Source of the DNA: Ahaetulla prasina
Lineage: Eukaryota > Chordata > Lepidosauria > Squamata > Colubridae
Assembly: GCF_028640845.1 (NCBI RefSeq)
Contig: NC_080539.1
Coordinates: 180,743,459-180,807,458 of the forward strand
Length of the DNA: 64,000 bases
Direction of reading: 5' to 3'
The notes under the pieces were generated by a model. It was not told where the DNA came from. It worked only from the letters and a program-made list of their open reading frames with translations, and made no database searches. The position numbers and the translations under genes were made by a program. Shown piece by piece: positions 54,954-64,000 of the stretch. The first letter of the stretch is position 1, and each line of letters opens with the position of its first letter.

Positions 54954-55904
54954 CTAAAGGTAAAGTCAATGTAAGTAGATCAAGACTTCCTAAAAAATAT
55001 TTAATGGACACAATTTCATACAAGAATAGTTTAACATATAAGTAATGAATTGATAAATAATGAAATATTTTCCAAATTAACCTAATTTAGAATTTATTTT
55101 ATTGTCATTATATAACATTAAATATTTCAAAGTATTTTAAAAGAGCATTTTCACAAAATATTCCTTAATTAATAAAAAAAAAATGGGAAAATGTGCTCTC
55201 TTGTCATTTTCTTTGGAAAAAAAGGGGGATAGCATAAGAGGATATTTTATAATATTTCAAAACAATGTAAAGTGATATTAAAAATGGACTGGGAACCTTT
55301 TAATGTTATTTTTTTTTCATCAGGTAAAATTTTGCTAGTTAGTCAATTAGTTAATTCAACAACCTGGGAAGATACCAATGACATTCAAAAAGTTGGTGTA
55401 TCCATTCTTGTAATTAAAATAGGTTGCTTAATGTGTTATGCTTGTAGTAAACATATAATCATGTAAAGATAACTTCATTAAAATATTTTCTCAATTATTA
55501 TCAAACAGTTTTTTATATACAGTTATCATTGCTATTAACTTTCTTTTCCTTCAGGCCAATTGTTAATGGTTCCTCTAAGTTTCTTAGTTGCCTGACTGCT
55601 TATCTTCTAAGAAATTGACCAGTTAACTTTTTAAAAGAACCTTAAAATGTTTCTTTTGTCAGGATGTTGAAGAAGTTGAAAGAACTTTAAATGATATTAC
55701 TGTTGGGATAGGATAATGTTTTTTAGATGATGAAGCTGATACTAATTTATAAACTCTGCTTTGGTTTTTATTGTTTGCTTACGTATAAATGAATACATGA
55801 GAAAAATAAAAATATCTTCCTCCAAAATATCCACAAAAGTTAGTTTGTATTTAAATGTATGATATTGAAAGCTAATAAACAAACTCAATTTATGGACTAC
55901 AAAT
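54954..55904. other. Unique AT-rich sequence, no gene recognised
   Basis: No exon or repeat recognised. Confidence 0.4.
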
Positions 55905-58258
55905 AAAAGAACCCTTTTCCAACAGCGACCACTGCATAATTGACTTTCGTCTCAATATATGCCCTTACATAAATCGCCATAACAATAGTATTCCTAACTA
56001 CAACTTCAAAAAAGCCAACATGACCTTATAACTATCTCTCATCTCTGGACTGGCAAAATCTGTTCTCAACCTGTATAACTGGTGAAGACCACTACAAAGT
56101 TTTCCTACTTGAAATCAATAGAGTCATTAAACTATACATACCACAAACGACCATCAAGATCAGGAAAAGCAAATTACCCATATCAATAAAACAGCTTCAA
56201 TCCAAAAAAAAAAATCCTTCTGGAGAAGAAACAAAAAGGGCTATGTAGCAAATTTCAAAAACCACTACAGAAATATATGCAACCAAATAAAAACTGAATG
56301 CACAAATTACCACACCAAGCAGGAAGAGGACCTTCTGCGCACAAATTCCAATCGTGTCTTTTATACTTTTGTGAACAATAAACTTAAAGACTCAAGATCC
56401 ATCCCATCACTAAAAGATTCTAACGGCAAAGAATGCAATGACAAAACAGTTAAAGCAAACCTCTTTAACACATTCTTTGGGTCAGTTTTTGTTAACAGTG
56501 CGGACACATATCCGACATTCCCAAATCGTACCAGCAATGAGTATAATGACTTAACACATATAGATTTCACAGAAGATAATGTTGGAAAAGCTCTTCATAA
56601 CTTGAAGAGTTATCATCATCTCTATCTATTGGACCTGACGGACTATGTGCATACTTCTTAAAAAAACTTTCCACTAATATAGCAGAACCCCTAAGCATAA
56701 TATTTGATAAAGTTTTCACGACCAGTTCCTTTCCCAAACTTTGGTCACTAGCCACAGTCATCCCAATCTTCAAAAAAGGAGACCCCAGCTTAGTTGAAAA
56801 TTACAGACCAATCTCTCTATGTTGCGTCACCTGCAAAGTAATGGAAACAATAATCAACCAATCCATTACCTTCCACTTAGAAATAAACAACCTACTCTCT
56901 AATAAACAATTTGGTTTCAGAAAAAAATATCATGTAACTTGCAACTTCTCCACTGTAAAAACATATGGACTACAAATCTTGATCAAGGCAAAGCAATAGA
57001 TGTAGAAGTCCACATAGATTTCTGTAAAGCTTTCGACTCAGTAGTACATGATAAACTCCTCCTAAAACTAAAATCCTATGGCATTTCAGGACCCTTTCAC
57101 AATTGGATATCTGCTTTTCTGTCTAACAGACAACAAGTGGTTAAAATTGGCAATGCTCTATCAAATCCTGTTCCTGTCAAGAGTGGCATTCCTCAAGGTA
57201 GCGTTCTTGGACCAACACTCTTCATACTATACATAAATGATCTTTGTGACCATATCTCAAATAATTGTGTTCTCTTTGCTGACAGTGTCAAACTATTTAA
57301 CATCACCGACAATACATCTACCATTCAAAAAGACCTTGATCTTCTAACCGCTTGGTCTAAAACTTGGCAACTCCAAATCTCAACCAGCAAATGCTCACAT
57401 ATTGGAAAAAAGAACCCAAATACTAAGGACATTACCTTACAGATGACCCCCACCCTGTTAAAGACCTTGGAGTTTTCATATCAAATGATCTAAGTGCCAA
57501 AGCCCACTGCAACTACATAGCAAAAAAGGCTCTAAGAGTTGTAAATCTAATCTTGCGTAGCTTCTTTTCCAAAAACACTACACTACTAACCAGAGCATAT
57601 AAAACATTTGCTAGGCCAATCCTTGAATACAGCTCGCCTGTCTGGAACCCACACCACATTTCTGACATCAATACAATTGAACGTGTCCACAAATATTTTA
57701 CAAGAAGAATTCTCCACTCCCCTGAAAACAACAAAATACCTTATCCCACCAGACTTGAAATCCTAGGTTTAGAAAACTTAGAACTCCGTCGCCTTCGACA
57801 AGACCTATGTTTAATTCATAGAATCATTTATTGTAATGTCCTTCCTGTTAAAGACTACTTCAGCTTCAATTACAATAATACAAGAGCAACCAATAGATTT
57901 AAATTTAATGTTAATCGCTTCAATGTAGATTGCAGAAAATATGAAAATATGAAAAATATTATCAGTGCTTGGAACACTTTACCTGACTCTGTGGTCTCTT
58001 CCTATAATCCCAAAAGCTTTAACCAAAAACTTTCTACTATTGACCTCACCCCATTCCTAAGAGGACCATAAGGGGCGTGCATAAGAGCACAAACGTGCCT
58101 ACCGTTCCTGTCCTATTGTTTCTTTATTCTTATACATATATACTTATACTTCCTCATATTTCCTCATATATATGTTTATATACTACATAACCATTTTGTG
58201 TGATGCTTATGTATATTGTTGTGACAAAAATAAATAAATAAATAAATAAATAAATAAA
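55905..58258 (+). mobile_element. CR1/Jockey-superfamily LINE, 5'-truncated
   Basis: It begins inside the endonuclease (SDHCIIDFRL, the SDH motif, at about 55930-55960), runs through the reverse transcriptase to a natural stop after FLRGP at 58071, then a 3' UTR (GCATAAGAGCACAAACGTGC, GTGTGATGCTTATGTATATT) and an AAAT tail at 58224-58258. I recall this 3' end as very common in snake genomes. The clade within CR1/L2/Rex1 is not settled by what I can see. Confidence 0.85.
56371..58071 (+). pseudogene. LINE ORF2 reverse transcriptase, broken
   Basis: Three long open blocks in different frames: 56371-56661, 56939-57493 and 57553-58071. Visible RT motifs: FKKGDPSLVENYRPISL (about 56770), HIDFCKAFDSVVHDKLLLKL (motif A, about 57010-57070), SGIPQGSVLGPTLFILYIND (motif B, about 57180-57240) and FADSVKLF (motif C, about 57276-57299), where the second catalytic Asp is Ser. 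The thumb and C-terminus read YKTFARPILEYSSPVWNP and AWNTLPDSVVSSYNPKSF. Frameshifts near 56650, 56940 and 57490 and the lost Asp make it inactive. Confidence 0.88.
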
Positions 58259-61200
58259 GATATTATTATTAAAAAAATAAATAGAGCTGCTTCTCACCTC
58301 TGGTAATATGCCTGAACTTGATGTTTTAACATAGATCTGAGAATCTGCATTTTCTAGGTGGGTTTTTGGCACAGGAGAGGATAGCAAAAAGAAGGCATCA
58401 GTATTTACTGAGCTCCTTCCTCATTATAAATAATACGGTTTTCATATGAGACTTGGGGGCAGACTACTGCTTATTTCTCTCTCTTCTACTTTTTAGGAAT
58501 ATCCAGTATAATATGGAGGTTTTTTTTTAAACTCTTAGATTTCCATTGAAATAAGTATGCTTAAAACAGCCTGAGGTAGGAGGAGCTTATTCATCTCAAA
58601 AGGCCATTTCTAGTGGAAGGGCTGAGCTTGTGACTCTGGAGAGAATAGACTCTAAACAGCTTTGTAGTATCAGCACTGTGGAAATACAAAGCTGCTTCTG
58701 GGGTTCCCACTTTGCCTCCACAGGGATATAAACAATACTGGGGCAAACAAGAGTCAGTTTGGTTAAAAAGGCAACTCAGTTAATACTGGTGGTATTTCTG
58801 GGAGTTTATAAGTGTATCTTGGGCAATGATCAGAAGCAGCCTTCACATAATAGTTATCTAGGTAGAGTCAATATGAATTCTCTTCCATAAGGAACATAGC
58901 TTGATCCCGCACTTAGTACATTTCTTGTCTATTATTACTTATATTTCTATTTGACCTGCTCACTAAGGTCTAGGTAACTTAACTAACCACAACAGGTGCA
59001 AAAAAAATAAATCACTTTTCCGCCTTGGCCAGATGAAATGATAAACTGAAAAGCAGAAGAAAATAACAGAAAATCAACAATAAAGATCAATTAAAACATT
59101 CCCAAAGAAAAACAGAGAATGTTACTAATAGGGCTTCAACTGTAGCAAATGAAAACGAACTCAATGAAAGACTGAAGTTAAGATCCTTGGGACTGGTGAC
59201 TGCCAAAAGTCACAGGATAACATTTTCTGGAATACATCACAAATCTTCATATTTAGTGCACAGAAACATGAATTTTATTGTATCAGAATATTTTTAAGCT
59301 ATAAACTCTTTGTCAATCTTTTGAAAGCGACTCAATCAACTATTAAAAATATTGAATTTTTAAAATCATTGTCAAGGCAATAAAAGCTTCCATATTAATG
59401 TACAGATATGCATCCCTGGGTAATTCATCAAAATGCTTAGTTGTTTTAGAACAATTTTATTGCTGTTATTCAAAAGCTATCATTATTGTGTGTATAATGT
59501 ATATAATTAAATCTATTTTCAAATTATTCCCCAGCTGAGTATTAAACTCAATTGCACTCTGCAAACATTGCTTTCAATAATGCTTGTTTTAAAATATGTG
59601 GAGTTTCTAAAACTTATTTTAGAAATCCTGAATTCCTTTCAAAAAGAAGGTTTTTTACCAGTAAATTCCAAAGGAGTATCTTAAGCTATTTTTCAACTGG
59701 TCATTTTTGGCATACTTTTGTATTCAATGTTGCATTTGAAAGAGGAAACAAGCAGAGAAGTTGATTTTTCTCATCCCGTAAGCTCCTGTGTAAGTGGTTC
59801 AGCACTGACTTAGTGAGGACCAACAGTAGGAATGTGTCTTTATCCACAGGCAGCAAAAAATGTACCATCTCATCTTGGAGTAATTTATCCAATAAGATGA
59901 TTTAGAGGACAGTTCAATGGCACCAGTTTTGGAAGGCCAAAGCAGAGGGAAGGAATATAAATCAAAGGTGACTGGCAGGTAAAGGATATATGCAGCAATC
60001 AGCCAAACCATGTGCACCCTGGCACAAATTCAACAAGATCATTTATAAAAATTTTAAGTCAGGAATACACAAAAGGGGGTCTGGTGCTAACTAAATCCAC
60101 AGATAGATTACACGCCACTGAAATAAACACTTCCAGATGCTGGTGTACAAAAACCTTTCACAGAAAGAAATGTTTTCTTTCATAAATTTGAAGGGAGGAA
60201 CCTCGGGTGAAGGGAGAGGAAAACAAGGGCTCCATACTGAGACCTGGTTTCCTACCGCTTTTACGGAACTAGTCATTTTTTTCCAAAATATAAAATGTGA
60301 CACACAAAAAAACAATATGCTGAAATTCAGCCCTGACTAAGTAAACTTCAATACAGCCATGTTTGGGTAGCAAAAAGAATATCTGTGGGTCTTTTATAAA
60401 GCACTTAATTTTGATGCAGCTCAACTGACAACACATGCTATATCTTACTGATGTTTGCCCTTAAGGACAATAGTGTTTCTTGAAGACTTTTACACACATA
60501 CATCCCCCACATTTTATGTATAACTGAAAAAATAATAATTATGCAAAATATATAAACAGAAACAAGGTTTTGAGGAGATTAGAAGAGTGCAAGTTGTTAA
60601 GAAAGACAGCCTAACATATCAAAGTATGAAAAGCTTCAACATTTTTGTGTAGTTTAGTACTTATTTTTAAAATGTATTTTAATCAATAATGCTTTTCAGA
60701 ATTCATTTCCAATCATGAATCCAATCATGACAGAAATTATGCTGAGATTTCTGAACCTCAGTTGCAGAATCTTCCCTCAGAAGAGAATCAACTCATATTG
60801 GAAAAAAGGCTTTCAGTCTTTCAGGTCAGGGACAGGAAAATCTTTTTCTAACGGGCTGATGTCATCAGAGGAGCAATGCCCAAGTTGCCTCTTTTATTTT
60901 GTGGGGAGCAGAGAAGGGCTTTTGGAGTACAACTTATTTTTTTAAAAGGAATTTTAAAAATGTGACACTCATTGACATGTTTCAATATTTTACCATCATG
61001 ACTTGCAGGAACTATCAAAATGAAACTTGGGGTGCACAACTTTATTAGTTGCATTAACAATACTATCATCAGCTGTTAATATAATAGCTATTATTAATAG
61101 GATAAATGATTTAAACCTAACAGTTCAAAAGAAATATCAGTGTGTCCCGATAAAGGAAAAGCAAGAAGATGGCACTGGCACTTTTTCAGTCTCTTTGTAA

Positions 61201-61394
61201 GCATTCTGTATACATTCACATATACAATTTATGGCTATAAAATAAGTGGGTTTTTTTAGGCCCAGAAGCAATTGCAGTAGGAAATGGCATCCTGCCAGCA
61301 GAGAAAATTGCCAGCCCCAAAAGCAAGCAAAGGCACAGTTTGGGTGGGAGAAAACTATTTAAGAAAAAATTAGTCAAAACTAGAGTAAATGATA
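58259..61394. other. Unique sequence, no gene recognised
   Basis: The longest repeat-poor stretch of the window. No exon can be supported. Segment 59360-59560 (CAATAAAAGCTTCCATATTA..., CATCCCTGGGTAATTCATCA) has the even, repeat-free look of conserved noncoding DNA, which is only an impression. Confidence 0.4.
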
Positions 61395-61528
61395 CCGTGT
61401 TTCCCCGAAAATAAGACCCTGTCTTATATTTTTTTGAACCCTGAAATAAGTGCTTGGCCTTATTACCATGCGCTAAAAAGCCCGATTGGGCTTATTATCG
61501 GGGGTGTCTTATTTTGGAGAAAACAGGG
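61395..61528. mobile_element. Tc/mariner-like MITE, about 134 bp
   Basis: It begins CCGTGTTTCCCCGAAAATAA after a TA and ends with the inverted TGTCTTATTTTGGAGAAAAC plus AGGG. The interior has a second inverted pair around GGCTTATTATCGGGGGTGTC. The right edge is blurred by mutation. Confidence 0.65.
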
Positions 61529-61612
61529 GAGTAGCTGGAGAGGATGAACTTCCAATGTTAACACAATAAAAGAGATAAAAGAAGGAAAACAATTTGTTTT
61601 TCCTACATTCCT

Positions 61613-62126
61613 ATGGCAAATCTAGACAGCGTACTAAAAAGCAGAGACATCACCCTGCCAACAAAAGTGCATATAGTCAAGGCTATGGTTTTCCCAGTTG
61701 CAATGTATGGCTACGAAGGTTGGACCATAAGAAAGGCTGAGTGCCAAAGAATTGAGGCCTTTGAACTCTGGTGCTGGAGAAGACTCCTGCGAGTTCCTTG
61801 GACTGCAAGTCAAACAAACAAGTCAGTTCTAGAGGAGATTGATCTCAACCACGACTGCTCTTTAGAAGGCCAGATCCTGAAGATGAAACTGAAATACTTT
61901 GGCCACCTAATGAGAAAGAAGGACTCACTGCAGAAGAGCCTGATGCTGGGAAAGATTGAGGGCAAAAGAAGAACGGGACGACAGAGAACGAGGTGGCTGG
62001 ATGGAGTCACTGAAGCAGTAGACATGAGTTTACCATCCAGAGGATGGTAGAGGACAGGAAGGCCTGGAGGAATGTTGTCCATGTGGTCACGATGAGTCGG
62101 AAACGACTTCGCAACTAACAACAACA
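61613..62126 (+). mobile_element. BovB LINE 3' end with 8-bp direct repeats
   Basis: A 5'-truncated BovB (RTE clade) copy. The ORF 61613-62050 reads VHIVKAMVFPVAMYGYEGWT, FELWCWRRLLRVPWTASQTN and LKYFGHLMRKKDSLQKSLML, the C-terminal part of the BovB reverse transcriptase. It is open to a premature end at PSRGW caused by a small indel; the original frame continues as VEDRKAWRN. The 3' end is CGACTTCGCAACTAACAACA. ACATTCCT at 61605-61612 and 62127-62134 looks like the target duplication. Confidence 0.9.
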
Positions 62127-62134
62127 ACATTCCT

Positions 62135-64000
62135 CAATATTCGTGAGGTAGTCAGATTTTTTTTTTTAAAGTAAAAGTGGAAATATCTAATTTGAAAAAT
62201 AATGTTGAACCAAGAGGGCATTAGAATACTTTTACCACAGCAATTTGCATTCTAAATTTAAATAGCAAAATTTGGAATACATCAAGAAAGGTATGAAATT
62301 CTGTTCATGGTTTTGCACTAATTACATTCTTATTCATTTATATACTTTGCTCTATATTTATTTATATACTTTGTTTACAATGCCCTATGAAAGCATAATA
62401 TTTTTAAGAGAAGAAATACTATGGACCGGTATGTATTTTAAGAATACGTCAAAGCAGTTACCCATAATCCAGACACTCAGATACAAATCAGTGAAACAGT
62501 TTTAAAACATCCTGTGACAAAACCGATTTTATATCAAGTAATATCAATAGATTTTACTCCATTCGCTTTTTTGAGTTTTTTAAATGCATCTAGTTGGGTT
62601 TTGTATGTAGGACTAGATCAACTACTCCTGTATTAGGAGTAGGTATACTGAACTCAAACAACATACAACAGCGGTAACTGAAAATTTTTACAGTTTATGT
62701 TATCAAAATAATTAACCAATTGTTTTTAGCAACAATAATGACTACACAAGCAATATTATGTCCTAAAAAGTGGAATTATACAAGATGAAAGGAGATCAAA
62801 AAAGTCCAAACATCCTATTATTATATGGTATTACTGCGGTGCAATGTACATAATGAAATGTTACATTATCAAATTACGCTAAAAAGACATCTCAGTTACA
62901 ACTCAGCTCAACTCTGCTGTATATAATTTTAAAATATGCATGAATATGTAGAAACCACCAAACAATGGCCTTAGATAAGCTAAACAAACATGATATATAA
63001 TCTAATTATTTGTCTAGTATTTCTTTCTCTGTAGTACAGCCTTTGAGAAACCTAAAAATGTCATTTATAGGAAATTATAACTGGTATAAAGATATTCTGT
63101 CTCCCACTAATTAAGTGATATTTGATATTGAGCTAATTAGAAATGCTGTTGGTGACACTATATATTCTCCAAACTCTAGCCAATGAACGAATCCCCATAG
63201 ATATATTTTGGCCTTTTTAAAAAGCCAATTCTTTATTTTTTTTTTCTGTTTACCCAATTTAAGCACCATTTTAAAGCAATTGGTTTCAGCACCAAATCAA
63301 AACTGGCTACGTCTGAAACACACCCATATTGGCACAAAAATAGCCTTTTCAGCAATATTTGGTTTCAAATAATAATGGAGGTGAATTCCTAGAAAGATAG
63401 AATATTGAATTCATATGAATCAACAATAATTGGGGATTGTTATTTTTGAAAAACCTGGCTGCTCTTTTCTTGTTGTAAAATTCATATAGCATTATAGACA
63501 AGATGATGATGATGTCCTTTAAATTGCTTTCCGTGATGGCCATCTGCACATGGCAAAGTCTCTGTGTGTCCTGACATACCACCTACAATGAGCTATTTCT
63601 CAACTTTATCTAAAGGCCCATTGAGGAAATAATGCAGACCATGAGCATGATTAGTTCTGCTCAAAAATAGTTATCACAGGAACAACACAGTGAGGTTTAT
63701 TATGCACAGACTTTAGTTTTGCTATTTTGTTTTACCTCTTGATTTGGACAGATACGAAATTCAAACTAGGGCAAATGGTCAATAAAGAAAGTATTTGGCA
63801 AATGGAGAAACCAACATATTTCTTTTAAAATAATTTTCCTCACATAGCATCAAATTATTTCCAGTTGAGAATGCCAATTTATTTTTTTATTTTGTTAAAG
63901 ACACCTGTTGACTTAATGCAATAATAGCTTCATAACCTCAAAGAAACTCACGGTTTTCTATATTTTAATGTTTCAGCATAAAGCAATATTATATTTTGAC
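62135..64000. other. Unique AT-rich sequence, no gene recognised
   Basis: No exon or repeat recognised to the end of the window. Confidence 0.4.

Overview
The window reads as AT-rich intergenic or intronic DNA from a squamate reptile, most probably a snake. The evidence is entirely its repeat content: BovB/RTE LINEs, CR1/L3-type 3' ends whose tails run into (ATTCT)n microsatellites (a snake trait), L2-like LINEs, a tRNA-derived SINE with an L2-like tail, Penelope-like elements, an L1 with ORF1 only, a restriction-like-endonuclease LINE, a Tc1 transposon, and hAT and Tc/mariner MITEs. I recognise no host protein-coding exon, tRNA or functional rRNA gene. Nearly every long open frame is either a fossil of a mobile element or chance.

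Layout. 1-15,000: mostly unique AT-rich sequence with scattered CR1 3' ends (2571-3062, 14648-14885), SINEs, a small hAT MITE with a perfect-looking 8-bp duplication site (5995-6121), a near-perfect 58-bp palindrome (7041-7098) and an old BovB copy (8063-8830). 15,000-21,800: an L2-like 3' end (16012-16565), a CpG-containing unique segment (17101-17350), a Tigger-like MITE (19435-19790), a SINE and a hAT MITE inside a 5S-like remnant. 21,837-28,934: one L2-like LINE broken by three later insertions: a 3.2-kb Penelope-like composite with a 14-bp target duplication (22093-25294), an LTR (about 26155-26684) and a CR1/L3 3' end with its ATTCT microsatellite (27968-28480). 29,600-33,000: older CR1, L2 and DNA-transposon debris.

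34,995-42,550 is a second dense region. It holds a Tigger-like MITE; a 2.8-kb L1 that encodes an intact ORF1 but has no ORF2, bounded by a perfect 16-bp duplication (35434-38270); an R4/Dong-like LINE (38395-40881) bounded by a long imperfect direct repeat and itself hit by a solo LTR with 5-bp duplication and by a SINE; a CR1/L3 3' end; and a Penelope-like 3' unit lying between two TA microsatellites with inverted flanks. 43,453-44,053 is an inflated, palindrome-filled hAT element. 51,596-53,175 is a nearly full-length Tc1 element with a dead transposase. 55,905-58,258 is a 5'-truncated CR1/Jockey-superfamily LINE with several long open blocks. 61,613-62,126 is a BovB 3' end with 8-bp direct repeats.

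The most notable structures are the Penelope-like composite (four partial units in tandem and inverted arrangement, GIY-YIG endonuclease remnants, repeated hammerhead-like motifs, a perfect 33-bp snap-back), the ORF1-only L1, and the direct repeat bounding the R4/Dong-like LINE. Family assignments rest on remembered motifs and read-through translation, not on database searches.
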